A stretch of 64,000 nucleotides of DNA from Lysinibacillus mangiferihumi. GTDB taxonomy: Bacteria > Bacillota > Bacilli > Bacillales_A > Planococcaceae. The stretch covers positions 1 through 64,000 of the forward strand of contig NZ_PYWM01000022.1 of assembly GCF_003049665.1 (NCBI RefSeq), read 5' to 3'. Both the position numbers and the translations under genes were made by a program. The notes below the pieces were generated by a model that had not been told where the DNA came from, searched no databases, and saw nothing but the letters and a program-made list of their open reading frames with translations. Positions 45,541 to 53,691 of the stretch are shown here, one piece after another; the stretch's first letter is position 1; every line of letters starts with the position of its first letter.

Positions 45541-45891
45541 ATGGGCAAAATTTTGAGATTCAAGGAAGAACCGACGTTATTAGATTTAGAGGGATTAAGT
45601 GTTAACGGTGCTACATTCATTAGGGACAAAGGGTTTTTCCAATCGACAGAAACTCTAATTATGAGAATTCCGCATACATTCCGTTTCTCCACTAGTTTAG
45701 AGGTTTACAAAGGAGACGAACATTGCGATTTAATATTGGTGCAATTTTTAACACGCGGCCCAGAATATTGGGAAATGGGAGATTCGTTCCGTCGAATTGG
45801 ATTTAGAAACCCAGAGATTGAAACTCAATTCAAAGAGTTATGCGAAACATTGGTTACTAAAGGTTTGGCGTATTGGACAGAAGAACAATGA
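45541..45891 (+). CDS. Hypothetical phage protein
   Basis: A 116-residue mixed alpha/beta protein (LRFKEEPTLLDLEGLSVNGA, FRFSTSLEVYKGDEHCDLI). TAGGAGG precedes the ATG. No family recognised. Confidence 0.65.
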   Translation: MGKILRFKEEPTLLDLEGLSVNGATFIRDKGFFQSTETLIMRIPHTFRFSTSLEVYKGDEHCDLILVQFLTRGPEYWEMGDSFRRIGFRNPEIETQFKELCETLVTKGLAYWTEEQ

Positions 45892-45960
45892 CCAAATGTG
45901 GATTCTGTGAATAATTCTGTGGTTAAAAATTTGAATATTGCGAATATGGAGGGTTGAGGT

Positions 45961-46188
45961 ATGAACAAATCCTTGAAATTAAAACTTGAACTAATTCGAA
46001 AAGAAGTTATTAGCGAAATTATCGCTCAAAAAACTAATCAACAACTAGATACAAATACAGCTTTTAAATTTATTAAAGAAATCAATAATGCGACTTATAA
46101 AGAGCCGCAATCTCTAGCAATAGAAGCTGTAATTCATGATAAGAAAGTTAGTGATTTATTTATCAATGGCACACCATTGCCATTTTAG
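45961..46188 (+). CDS. Hypothetical phage protein
   Basis: A 75-residue, lysine-rich, mainly helical protein just ahead of the replication initiator. GGAGGGTTGAGG precedes the ATG. No family recognised. Confidence 0.6.
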   Translation: MNKSLKLKLELIRKEVISEIIAQKTNQQLDTNTAFKFIKEINNATYKEPQSLAIEAVIHDKKVSDLFINGTPLPF

Positions 46189-46203
46189 GAGAGGTGAGGG
46201 CAA

Positions 46204-46995
46204 ATGGGCATCATCCGAGTGGCTAAGAACAGCAACTATGTAGTGATGAATCGAACAGCATTGAACGACAACCGGCTATCTTGGAAAGCTAAAGGCATAA
46301 TGGCATACATGCTTTCAATGCCAGATGATTGGGTGTTTTATATGGACGAGCTAATGACTCATTCAACTGATGGCAAGGCATCTTTCAGAGCAGGTTTCAA
46401 CGAATTAAAGACATGTGGCTACATTGAACGAAAACCTATTCGTGAAGGGCAAAGAATTAAAGAATGGGAAACGATTGTTCATGAAGTGCCTATAAATTCT
46501 CTACTTACCGATTTTCAAGAAGTAGAAAAGCAAGAAGTAGAAAACCAAGAAGTAGGTTTTCAAGAAGTAGAAAATCGAACACTACTAAGTATTGATAATA
46601 ACCAAGTATTGAATAAACCAAATACTGATAATAACCAAGTACTGAAAGAGAGAGAAGAGAGTCGGTCGGTCAATCCTTTCCTAGAGATAAAAAATTGTTT
46701 TGATTCAATAATCCGAATCAGTAACTTTACGGATCACCGAAAAATGGACAAACTTCTTGAATTGTATCCTGACCACTTACTGATTATCGAAGCCATTAAA
46801 CTTACTGCTGATTTAGGTAAATCAAGTGTTGAGTACATCGAAGGGATACTACGTAATTGGTCATTAGAAAAAGGAGTAAATTCATACGCAGATTGGCAGG
46901 TGAAGGTTGATGAAAAGAATGGGCGACAGAATGGCAGCAGTCATGGAGGAGTTAAAGGCCAGAAGCCAATTGTGTTCGGAGACTACAGTAGTTGA
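46204..46995 (+). CDS. DnaD-like phage replication initiator
   Basis: A 263-residue protein. The N-terminal winged helix (residues 1-90: WKAKGIMAYMLSMPDDWVFYM, then DGKASFRAGFNELKTCGYIER) is typical of phage initiators. The middle (about 105-150) is a repeat-rich linker encoded by DNA iterons. The C-terminal part (about 160-230) resembles a DnaD domain with helices ending YIEGILRNWSLEKGV. It would bind the phage origin, probably within its own gene, and recruit the downstream loader. Confidence 0.85.
   Translation: MGIIRVAKNSNYVVMNRTALNDNRLSWKAKGIMAYMLSMPDDWVFYMDELMTHSTDGKASFRAGFNELKTCGYIERKPIREGQRIKEWETIVHEVPINSLLTDFQEVEKQEVENQEVGFQEVENRTLLSIDNNQVLNKPNTDNNQVLKEREESRSVNPFLEIKNCFDSIIRISNFTDHRKMDKLLELYPDHLLIIEAIKLTADLGKSSVEYIEGILRNWSLEKGVNSYADWQVKVDEKNGRQNGSSHGGVKGQKPIVFGDYSS
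46516..46644. repeat. Iterons inside the initiator gene, probable replication origin
   Basis: CAAGAAGTAG recurs exactly every 15 bases at 46516, 46531, 46546 and 46561. Further on, TGATAATAACCAAGTA recurs at 46593 and 46626 (33-base period). Phage origins often lie as iterons within the initiator gene. Confidence 0.75.
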
Positions 46996-47749
46996 GGAAC
47001 CTAACTATAACTGTCCAAAGTGTAAGGATACTGGCAGTTACTTAGTCCGAAAAAAGAATGGCTACTATATCAGAGGCGTTGAAGTTGAGCAAGACTATTA
47101 CGTCGAATGCGAATGTAGCAAGATGTTCAAGATTAATAGACTCATTAAATCTAGTGCAATTACAGAAGAATTTCAGAAAATGAGCTTCAAAAACTTCTCG
47201 ACTGATGACGTCCATCCCAAAGTCGTTGAAATGAAAAGCAAGGCAAATCAATATTATGCAGCCTTTGATGATATTAGAGGTTTTAGACAGAACAGTATCA
47301 TGCTTATCGGACAACCTGGTTGCGGAAAGACGCATCTATTGACCGCCATATCTAATTACTTGATGCATGCAAAACAAGTACCTGTCCTGTACTTTCCATA
47401 CAAAGATGGCATGAACAATATCGCTGCTAATAACTTTGAGCGTAAAAACGAAATTATGGATCGGATGAAAGAGGTTGATGTCCTATTCATAGATGATTTA
47501 TTCAAGCCGATTGGTGGCAAAGTCGATGTGAAACCGTGGCAGACAGAGGTCATCTTTGAAGTAGTCAACTATCGCTATTTGAACAACAAGCCGTTATTAA
47601 TATCCAGCGAGTTATCACTGGACGACATGCTTTATATTGACGAGGCGCTAACGAGTCGATTGTTTGAAATGGCTCAAGATTTCACAGTAACGATTCCGAA
47701 AGACATGAAAGTGAACTACCGATTACGGAAGGTATTTGAACATAGATAG
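46910..47749 (+). CDS. DnaC-like helicase loader ATPase
   Basis: A 279-residue AAA+ ATPase. A four-cysteine zinc site (CPKCKDTG...CECSK) occupies about 35-75. Walker A is GQPGCGKTHL (about 130), Walker B is VLFIDDLF (about 187), and a sensor/arginine region contains LISSELSLDDM and TSRLFEMA. It overlaps the initiator gene by 86 bases, suggesting coupled translation. The ATG at 46910 is preferred; a TTG lies one codon earlier. It loads the host or phage replicative helicase. Confidence 0.9.
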   Translation: MKRMGDRMAAVMEELKARSQLCSETTVVEEPNYNCPKCKDTGSYLVRKKNGYYIRGVEVEQDYYVECECSKMFKINRLIKSSAITEEFQKMSFKNFSTDDVHPKVVEMKSKANQYYAAFDDIRGFRQNSIMLIGQPGCGKTHLLTAISNYLMHAKQVPVLYFPYKDGMNNIAANNFERKNEIMDRMKEVDVLFIDDLFKPIGGKVDVKPWQTEVIFEVVNYRYLNNKPLLISSELSLDDMLYIDEALTSRLFEMAQDFTVTIPKDMKVNYRLRKVFEHR

Positions 47750-47784
47750 AGGGGCACACAGCCCCTTGATTGGAGGGCGAAGGG

Positions 47785-47970
47785 ATGAATAGAAAATATC
47801 GATACTTTATTTCGTACTTTTACACAAGCGGTTTTGCGAACGCCGAAATTAGACGAGCAACACCAATAACTAGCATCGGTGACATTGTTGAGGTGTCTAA
47901 AGATATTGAACGAAATAATGCTTTTGCTGATGGATCAGTTGTAGTCATTAGTTATCAATTATTCGAGTGA
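47785..47970 (+). CDS. Hypothetical phage protein
   Basis: A 61-residue protein starting after GGAGGGCGAAGGG. Aromatic-rich N-terminus (RKYRYFISYFYTSGF) and predicted beta strands. Resembles small phage proteins of unknown role. Confidence 0.6.
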   Translation: MNRKYRYFISYFYTSGFANAEIRRATPITSIGDIVEVSKDIERNNAFADGSVVVISYQLFE

Positions 47971-47986
47971 AATGGAGGGTGATAGG

Positions 47987-48181
47987 ATGTCGAACTCATT
48001 ATGTTGTGAAGAGTGTGGTAAAACGCATTTTGAAGTACCAATCATTGAAAAACCATTACGTTTTTGTTCAGTAGTAAAGGTTTATGTATTAAATCAAAAC
48101 AATCCTGATGGTCGGAAGCAGGACAACATCTGTATAGATTGCTTACAAAATGAAATAGAAGGATTAGTAGGGAGTGAATGA
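47987..48181 (+). CDS. Small zinc-binding phage protein
   Basis: A 64-residue protein with CCEEC near the start and CIDC near the end, a probable zinc ribbon. GGAGGGTGATAGG gives the ATG at 47987. Ends in LVGSE and abuts the next gene. Confidence 0.6.
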   Translation: MSNSLCCEECGKTHFEVPIIEKPLRFCSVVKVYVLNQNNPDGRKQDNICIDCLQNEIEGLVGSE

Positions 48182-48184
48182 GTG

Positions 48185-48529
48185 ATGAATCAAGAACAGT
48201 TGAATGCTATTAAAGAACGTGTGGCAAAGGCAACACCAGGGCCGTGGGAAAGTGAAGAAACAACAGAAGGGCATATCGATATATTCAATCCTAATCAAGA
48301 TTATGCCATTTGCCAAACAGGGAATGAAACATACGATTGCTTAAATGATGGTGATACAGAATTTATTAAACATGCGATTACAGATGTGCCAAAGCTTGTT
48401 GCAGAGATTGAGAGGTTACGTAAAGCGCTTGAGCAAATCATGGAAGCCGAAGCGCCAAACATGGAAGGTTGGAAAACTGAGGTATACAAGATTGCGCGAG
48501 AGGCACTAGGTGGTGAAGCTGATGAATGA
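48185..48529 (+). CDS. Ead/Ea22-like phage protein
   Basis: A 114-residue protein with the family-like pattern VAKATPGPWESEE near the N-terminus and DTEFIKHAITDVPKLVAEIERLRKAL in the second half. Ead/Ea22-type proteins are common in phage accessory regions; function unknown. GGAGTG supports the ATG at 48185. Confidence 0.72.
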   Translation: MNQEQLNAIKERVAKATPGPWESEETTEGHIDIFNPNQDYAICQTGNETYDCLNDGDTEFIKHAITDVPKLVAEIERLRKALEQIMEAEAPNMEGWKTEVYKIAREALGGEADE

Positions 48530-48710
48530 ACAATATCTAATAGATCAGCTAGTGTTACACGTTGGCCTCTACAAGAAATACCAGTACAAAGAAAACGAAA
48601 TAGGGTTTTATCAGAACTTAGAAGCTTTACGAGTGCTGAAAGGTCTTTGCACACAGGATGAGGCGTTAGATTATGCAATCTCTATTACAGAAGGGGTGAA
48701 GGCTGCGTGA
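48522..48710 (+). CDS. Hypothetical phage protein
   Basis: A 62-residue helical protein (QYLIDQLVLHVGLYKKYQYKE). It overlaps the previous gene by eight bases and the next by four. AGGTGG lies eight bases before the ATG. Confidence 0.6.
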   Translation: MNEQYLIDQLVLHVGLYKKYQYKENEIGFYQNLEALRVLKGLCTQDEALDYAISITEGVKAA

Positions 48711-48934
48711 GTGAAAGTTTAAAAAAATGTGAGGCTTGTGATGAAACATTCAGTTGGAATGATGAAGTGGTTCTTGTAAACGACGAAGTATACCACAAAG
48801 ATTGTGTATCGCTTTATCCAACAGGATATTTTGCAATGTTGGATGGAGAGCCTTTAGGAGAAACGGAAAACGATGACGGAAGTAGCGCATATGAAGTTAT
48901 GCACGAAGGTGAATACGAGGAGGAGTCGGCATGA
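48707..48934 (+). CDS. Small zinc-finger-like acidic protein
   Basis: A 75-residue protein starting with GTG. CEAC near the N-terminus plus a later His-Cys (YHKDC) would form a LIM-like zinc site; the C-terminal third is very acidic. Overlaps both neighbours by four bases (GTGA, ATGA). Confidence 0.62.
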   Translation: MSESLKKCEACDETFSWNDEVVLVNDEVYHKDCVSLYPTGYFAMLDGEPLGETENDDGSSAYEVMHEGEYEEESA

Positions 48935-49476
48935 GTAGAGAGATTAAATACTTTCCGATTCATGGGCATGAAGGATATTACGTTGATGTAAAAGGAAATG
49001 TTTATTCTCGTTGGGTAAATAAGGGTCTACATGGTTTAGTTCTTGAAAATAACTATAAAAAACTTAAACCAAAAGTAAACGCAAATAGTGGGCATCACTC
49101 TATTTCATTAGGTAGGAAACACCAAAAACTTATTCATAGGTTAGCTTACGAAGCCATTATAGGACCGATCCCAGAAGGTTTGGTTGTAAGGCATTTAAAT
49201 GACATTCCTTCGGATAATCGAATAGAAAATCTAGCATTAGGGACACAATCTGACAACATGCTTGATTGCGTCAGAAATGGGCATCATGGCTCTGGAACTA
49301 AGATAACTTTTAAAGATTGCGAGAAAATTTGGAAGTTAAAAGAAACTCTAAGCTGGAAAGCGATAGCTGAGATATATGGAGCTTGTCCTTCAACAATAAG
49401 GAAACATGCTAACAAGTACAAAGAAATTAGGAGGAACAAGCTTGAACTCTATAAATCTAATCGGAAGGCTAACTAA
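48931..49476 (+). CDS. HNH homing-type endonuclease
   Basis: A 181-residue free-standing nuclease. The N-terminus (FPIHGHEGYYVDVKGNVYSRW) is a NUMOD4 motif, the HNH core is HRLAYEAIIGPIPEGLVVRHLNDIPSDNRIENL (about 68-100), and the C-terminal half carries a helix-turn-helix (SWKAIAEIYGACPSTIRKHANKY). Such genes are selfish endonucleases that spread among phages. The gene ends 35 bases into the ssb frame. Confidence 0.88.
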   Translation: MSREIKYFPIHGHEGYYVDVKGNVYSRWVNKGLHGLVLENNYKKLKPKVNANSGHHSISLGRKHQKLIHRLAYEAIIGPIPEGLVVRHLNDIPSDNRIENLALGTQSDNMLDCVRNGHHGSGTKITFKDCEKIWKLKETLSWKAIAEIYGACPSTIRKHANKYKEIRRNKLELYKSNRKAN

Positions 49477-49945
49477 AGATCCTGAGCTTATGTACACTCA
49501 ATCAGGTATTGCAAGGGCACGTTTTACATTAGCTGTAAATCGAACTTTCAAAAGTCAGAATAACGAAAATGAAGCTGATTTTATCCAGATTGAAGCATGG
49601 AGAAAGACTGCTGAGAATGCTGCTAACTACTTAAGAAAAGGTAGTTTAACAGGGATAACTGGAGCTATACGCACTGGTTCGTATGAGAGAGACGGGCAAA
49701 GAATCTATTTTACGAACGTTGTAGCCGACAGCATCCAATTCTTAGAGCCAAGAAACAGCGCAGGAAGCTCACAGAGCACGCCAAACTATCAATCTAGTAC
49801 AAATACAGGTGGAACGTATCAAAACCCACCACAGGGCAATTACGGCGGTAATAATAACCAGCCAAGTTATACGAGAGTGGATGAAGATCCATTTGCTCAT
49901 AGTAAGGGGCCGATTGAGGTTAGTCAGGACGATTTGCCTTTCTAG
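49442..49945 (+). CDS. ssb: Single-stranded DNA-binding protein
   Basis: A 167-residue SSB with the OB fold (MNSINLIGRLTKDPELMYTQ onward), a Gly/Asn/Gln-rich linker and the partner-binding tail DDLPF at the C-terminus. It starts with TTG at 49442, seven bases after AGGAGG. It overlaps the HNH gene end. It should coat ssDNA in phage replication and recombination. Confidence 0.92.
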   Translation: MNSINLIGRLTKDPELMYTQSGIARARFTLAVNRTFKSQNNENEADFIQIEAWRKTAENAANYLRKGSLTGITGAIRTGSYERDGQRIYFTNVVADSIQFLEPRNSAGSSQSTPNYQSSTNTGGTYQNPPQGNYGGNNNQPSYTRVDEDPFAHSKGPIEVSQDDLPF

Positions 49946-49967
49946 AAAATAAATCGAGGTGATATAC

Positions 49968-50147
49968 ATGGTACCACTAAGAAAAATCACCAAGGCTAGA
50001 ACAGCACGAGAGTTAGAACGATTGATTGAGGATGACAAGGAAAGAGGTTGGAAAGTAGGAAGTAGGGTTAATCATTTTCCGCATCATTCACGACCGTATC
50101 AAATACTAATGAAATTCGAAACAGATAAGGAGCATGTGAAATTATGA
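49968..50147 (+). CDS. Small basic phage protein
   Basis: A 59-residue basic protein (LRKITKARTARELERLIEDD, GWKVGSRVNHFP). CGAGGTGAT supports the ATG at 49968. The next gene starts four bases before the end. Confidence 0.6.
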   Translation: MVPLRKITKARTARELERLIEDDKERGWKVGSRVNHFPHHSRPYQILMKFETDKEHVKL

Positions 50148-50773
50148 ACTTAACTAAATTATTCAAAACACAGGCAGCGTTGGACGAGCACATCATGCAG
50201 GAGCATCCAGAACTACGAGGGCAGAACAATCTTGACTGGAAGCTGTTAGCGTTACAGGTTGAGCTAGGCGAATGTTCGAATGAATGGCGAGGGTTTAAGA
50301 AGTGGAGTAATGATCAGGACCCAAGGACATGTGTAAGTATAGACGTTTGTAAAAATTGTGGAGGTACGGGTATTCCATTAGGAAATATTGAGGGCGGAGT
50401 AGATTGTTGGAATTGCGGAGGAAGTGGAGAGATTACAAAAAATCCTCTCCTTGAAGAGTATGCAGATGTTCTTAGTTTTGTTTTATCTATCGGTAATGAA
50501 ATGGACGGAAGTCTAGATTTAATTAGTTATTTATTATCTGAGGAATACAAGCAAGAAATACGATATGCCGAAATAGATGTATGTGATCAATTCAGAAAAC
50601 TATTTAGAACAATATCACTGTTAGACATGCATAGAAACAGAGTGAATTTCGGTGAAGTACTAGCTGATTTGATGGGTTTAGGCAAAGTGCTAGGATTTAC
50701 AACTGAACAAATTGAAACTGCTTACTATGCTAAGAATTCGGAGAATCATAGGAGACAAGAAAATGGGTATTAA
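50144..50773 (+). CDS. Dimeric (MazG-like) dUTPase with zinc-knuckle insertion
   Basis: A 209-residue all-alpha dUTP pyrophosphatase. The metal-binding helices are seen in LLALQVELGECSNEWRGFKKW (about 34-54) and EEYADVLSFVLSIGNEMD (about 104-121). Between them lies an insert with CKNCGGTG and CWNCGGSG, two DnaJ-like knuckles that would bind one zinc. It keeps dUTP out of phage DNA. ATGA overlap with the upstream gene. Confidence 0.82.
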   Translation: MNLTKLFKTQAALDEHIMQEHPELRGQNNLDWKLLALQVELGECSNEWRGFKKWSNDQDPRTCVSIDVCKNCGGTGIPLGNIEGGVDCWNCGGSGEITKNPLLEEYADVLSFVLSIGNEMDGSLDLISYLLSEEYKQEIRYAEIDVCDQFRKLFRTISLLDMHRNRVNFGEVLADLMGLGKVLGFTTEQIETAYYAKNSENHRRQENGY

Positions 50774-51416
50774 AAAGTCTTTATTCAAATGCCAATGTGG
50801 TTGCAATGAAGACATACCTTATTCACCTAGACATGAATATCCATCGAGAAAACCAAGATATAAAGCAGGTCATGCACACAGAAACAAATTCTTTTTAAAT
50901 CGAGACACGATTGAAATGGAATATCTAGCAGCTGGAAGTGGTATATCATTAGCCAATTCTTACGGAATATCCTCAGTAGCTGTTTATAACATGCTAAAGA
51001 AGATGAACATTGAATTACTTCCTAAAGATATCTTAGATAATCACAATCTCAGTATTGGTAGGAGTTGGGAGTTGTTTTGTCTACAGAAACTTGATGGTTC
51101 AGAGGATTTCTCAGGTAAAGACTGGAGATGCTCATTCGACTTAAGGTGGAACAATTTCAATATCGACATAAAAGTTTCGAACCCGGTAAATGTCGGTAAG
51201 TCCAAAGATCGTTCTGCATGGTCCTTTAATACAAAGGTTAAAGATGAAATTGATTACTTCTTATGCTTGGGGTTAAACGAAAAATCTGAATTAGAAAAAA
51301 TGTTTTGGATTCCATCGGAAGATGTGAAGAAACAGACTACTATTCGTAGGAATGGTAATACAAAGTACGAAAAATATAAGACTAGTTTCAGTGAATTAAA
51401 TAACTTGAGGGATTGA
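50763..51416 (+). CDS. Putative PD-(D/E)XK nuclease with zinc and HTH N-terminus
   Basis: A 217-residue protein. Residues 8-45 look like a zinc knuckle (CQCGC...AGHAHRNKFF); 52-85 a helix-turn-helix (GISLANSYGISSVAVYNMLKKMNI); and from 100 on a possible nuclease core: Glu in IGRSWELF, Asp in CSFDLRW, and NIDIKVS giving D-x-K, then IDYFLCLGL. It overlaps the dUTPase by 11 bases and precedes the Dam gene. It may be a homing or restriction-like endonuclease. Family not confirmed. Confidence 0.6.
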   Translation: MGIKKSLFKCQCGCNEDIPYSPRHEYPSRKPRYKAGHAHRNKFFLNRDTIEMEYLAAGSGISLANSYGISSVAVYNMLKKMNIELLPKDILDNHNLSIGRSWELFCLQKLDGSEDFSGKDWRCSFDLRWNNFNIDIKVSNPVNVGKSKDRSAWSFNTKVKDEIDYFLCLGLNEKSELEKMFWIPSEDVKKQTTIRRNGNTKYEKYKTSFSELNNLRD

Positions 51417-51502
51417 GGATTAAATACACGCTGCTGGTAGAACGGCATTAGGTTGTTTTATCAGCAGACTAATAAGAGTGCTAATAAGGATGTGGAAATA
51501 AC

Positions 51503-52318
51503 GTGAAAAGGATTTTAAATTACGTGGGTAGCAAGTGGAACTTGGCCGAATGGATTGTAAGTCAAATGCCAGAACACAATGTGTATCTTGAAACGCACTT
51601 TGGTAGTGGTGCTGTGTTATTCAATAAGCAACCCTCAAAAATCGAAACAGCGAACGACATTGACTGCAATATTGTGAACCTATTCAAAGTCATTCGAGAA
51701 CAACCTGAACAGCTGGCCAAACATATTCAACTCACTCCTTATTCGAGACAAGAATACATTTCTTCTTTTGAGGCTTTACAAGGCCAGTTAAGTGACTTAG
51801 AAAGAGCTAGAGTATTTCTTGTTCGTTGTTGGATGGCCCACGGAGGTAAAACAAGCGACCGTACAGGGTGGCGCCACAATGTAGACTCTACAACATTTAG
51901 TGCATTACCTGATTGGCGTAAGCTACCAGCTGTCGTTTTAGAAGCAACAGAACGATTACAAAATGTACAAATTGAAAATTTAGATGCAGCAACATTGATA
52001 GCTCGTTATAACAAGGAGGATTGTCTGATTTACAGTGATCCACCGTATTTATTGAGCACACGTACAAAACGACACTATGCTCATGAAATGACAAACGAAC
52101 AACACGAAACATTACTATTGGCTCTAAATCAACATCGAGGGTTTGCCATGATTAGTGGCTATAACAGCGATATGTACAATGACATCTTACGAGGTTGGAC
52201 AAGAATTTCAAAGATGGCCACAACCGAAGCTGCAAAAGAAAAATGTGAAAGTTTGTGGCTCAACCCTCAAATAATTGAGCGTGGATATATACAAGAAACA
52301 CTTTTTGGAATTGTGTAG
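51503..52318 (+). CDS. DNA adenine methyltransferase (Dam, D12 class)
   Basis: A 271-residue N6-adenine methylase. The SAM site is at the N-terminus (ILNYVGSKWNLAEWI, ETHFGSGAVLFN), and the catalytic motif is SDPPYLL (about 178). The start is GTG at 51503 after AAGGATGTGG. It may protect phage DNA or pair with the nuclease-like gene upstream. The 86-base gap before it holds an imperfect inverted repeat (CTGCTGGTA...TATCAGCAG). Confidence 0.92.
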   Translation: MKRILNYVGSKWNLAEWIVSQMPEHNVYLETHFGSGAVLFNKQPSKIETANDIDCNIVNLFKVIREQPEQLAKHIQLTPYSRQEYISSFEALQGQLSDLERARVFLVRCWMAHGGKTSDRTGWRHNVDSTTFSALPDWRKLPAVVLEATERLQNVQIENLDAATLIARYNKEDCLIYSDPPYLLSTRTKRHYAHEMTNEQHETLLLALNQHRGFAMISGYNSDMYNDILRGWTRISKMATTEAAKEKCESLWLNPQIIERGYIQETLFGIV

Positions 52319-52327
52319 GAGGAAAAC

Positions 52328-52744
52328 ATGGGCAAAGCAAAATACGGAAACAAAAAAGTAGTACATGACGGAATTACATTCGATTCAGCGATAGAAGCAA
52401 GGTATTACGATCACTTGAAAAACCTACAAGCACAAGGCGTTGTGACAGCCTTTGAATTACAGCCAAGATTCGTATTGTTGCCTAAGTTCGAAAAGAACGG
52501 CAAGAAATATCGTGAGATAGGTTACAATGCAGATTTTACTGTTCATTATGCAGATGGTCGTACAGAAGTGGTTGATATTAAAGGAATGGTTACACAGCAA
52601 TTTGAGTTAAGGAAGAAGTTATTTGAATATCGTTATCCGCATGAATTAAAGCTTCTAACGTATTCGAAGATTGATAGTGGTTGGATAACACATGATGAAC
52701 TTAAAAAGGCTAGGAAAGCACGTAAAGAGGCTAAAGCAGGGTGA
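52328..52744 (+). CDS. DUF1064 PD-(D/E)XK phage nuclease
   Basis: A 138-residue protein of the DUF1064 family, thought to be a Holliday-junction-type nuclease. Motifs: YGNKKVVHDGITFDSAIEARYY near the N-terminus with the first Glu, YNADFTVHYADG (Asp), and VVDIKG (D-x-K, about 83-85). AGGAGG precedes the ATG. Confidence 0.85.
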   Translation: MGKAKYGNKKVVHDGITFDSAIEARYYDHLKNLQAQGVVTAFELQPRFVLLPKFEKNGKKYREIGYNADFTVHYADGRTEVVDIKGMVTQQFELRKKLFEYRYPHELKLLTYSKIDSGWITHDELKKARKARKEAKAG

Positions 52745-52748
52745 TTAA

Positions 52749-52954
52749 ATGAACGTAGTACGCAAGGAAGTTAAACAACGCAGAGCAAGGTTAGTTAATC
52801 AGCAGGACCACATAGCTTTCCTAAAATGCAAAGGGTGTCCGAAACGGCTTATGACCCTAGTAAGAAATGCAGAGGATGTAAGGTATATAGAGAACTTAGA
52901 AGCATCGGAAAAGAGCTTGAGCAGATTAGTCGTTTGCGTAGGTGGGCTAGGTAG
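52749..52954 (+). pseudogene. Small zinc-finger protein, probably frameshifted
   Basis: From ATG 52749 one frame gives a basic N-terminus and one CxxC pair (CKGC). Another frame, offset by -1 and open from 52826 to 52954, gives SETAYDPSKKCRGCKVYREL with the second CxxC pair, then RSIGKELEQISRLRRW. Joined near 52838-52850 they would make a typical four-cysteine phage finger; as it stands the first frame continues to 52958 with a nonsense-like tail. Either a 1-base loss, a sequence error, or a -1 frameshift. Translated as is, a 69-residue product ends at 52958. Confidence 0.6.
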
Positions 52955-52987
52955 TTAAGAAAAATTATGTATAAAAGGGATTGAAAT

Positions 52988-53051
52988 AACTGCTAGGGAT
53001 CAAAACGGGTTTTCAAAATCGAGTGTACAATTGGAAGTTTCCTTAGCAGTT
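52988..53051. repeat. Inverted repeat AACTGCTAGG / CCTTAGCAGTT
   Basis: AACTGCTAGGGA (52988) and TTCCTTAGCAGTT (ending 53051) form a 10-11 bp stem with a ~43-base loop that contains AAAACGGGTTTT. It lies in the 52959-53123 gap, with no T run. Confidence 0.5.
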
Positions 53052-53123
53052 ATACAACCACTATTTACAAACTGAATTACTTTTATACAAGTATTTGAAA
53101 GTGTTTATGTAGGAGGTCAATTT

Positions 53124-53321
53124 ATGTGTGAAAAAGTTTGTTGGACATGCGGACATTATGCTTTTGGTTGCTTTGTAACAGGTGAATACAACAATACAGT
53201 TAAAGTAAATGACACATGTGATAAATGGTGTCCAGAAGGCACAGAAGGAACTGTAACGGACTATGGTTACGATGATGGGAAAAATGAAGAGTGGTTAAAA
53301 GATGATATGTCTAATCTTTAA
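53124..53321 (+). CDS. Cysteine-rich small phage protein
   Basis: A 65-residue protein with CWTCGHY near the N-terminus and CDKWC later, giving five or six cysteines in total and a likely metal site; the C-terminus is acidic. TAGGAGG precedes the ATG. Confidence 0.65.
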   Translation: MCEKVCWTCGHYAFGCFVTGEYNNTVKVNDTCDKWCPEGTEGTVTDYGYDDGKNEEWLKDDMSNL

Positions 53322-53356
53322 TAGATAAATATTGTTCAGCAAGGGAGTTGGTAAAT

Positions 53357-53611
53357 TTGGATTTCAAAATTATAAATGAACGTCAGATCATCTTGCAATT
53401 AGCTATGCAAGAGGCGTATAAAAAGCGTGATGAATGTCAACGAGATTTCGATAATTTAGACAAAAAACTAAGTATTATGACCGCTGATGGTTGTTCATTA
53501 CCTGATAAAGATAAAGTTGTTGAATCTATGCTTTATTTGAAAGAGTGTCGAGATGGATGGCAAGAAACAATTGACCATATAAGACAATGGCAAGATGAAT
53601 TGAAAAGTTAA
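53357..53611 (+). CDS. Coiled-coil phage protein
   Basis: An 84-residue helical protein (AMQEAYKKRDECQRDFDNLDK, then helical ESMLYLKECRDGW). AAGGGAG places a TTG start at 53357. No family recognised. Confidence 0.55.
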   Translation: MDFKIINERQIILQLAMQEAYKKRDECQRDFDNLDKKLSIMTADGCSLPDKDKVVESMLYLKECRDGWQETIDHIRQWQDELKS

Positions 53612-53650
53612 TCAACATTCTGTCGAAGTTACTTAACAATATGAGGAAAT

Positions 53651-53686
53651 AAAAAAAGTTTGGTAGGAACATACCTGCCAAACTTT
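53651..53686 (-). terminator. Reverse-strand terminator
   Basis: AAAGTTTGGCAGG...CCTACCAAACTTT on the minus strand, followed by a run of T. It directs termination of the small reverse-strand gene at 53692. Confidence 0.8.
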
Positions 53687-53691
53687 AAGGA

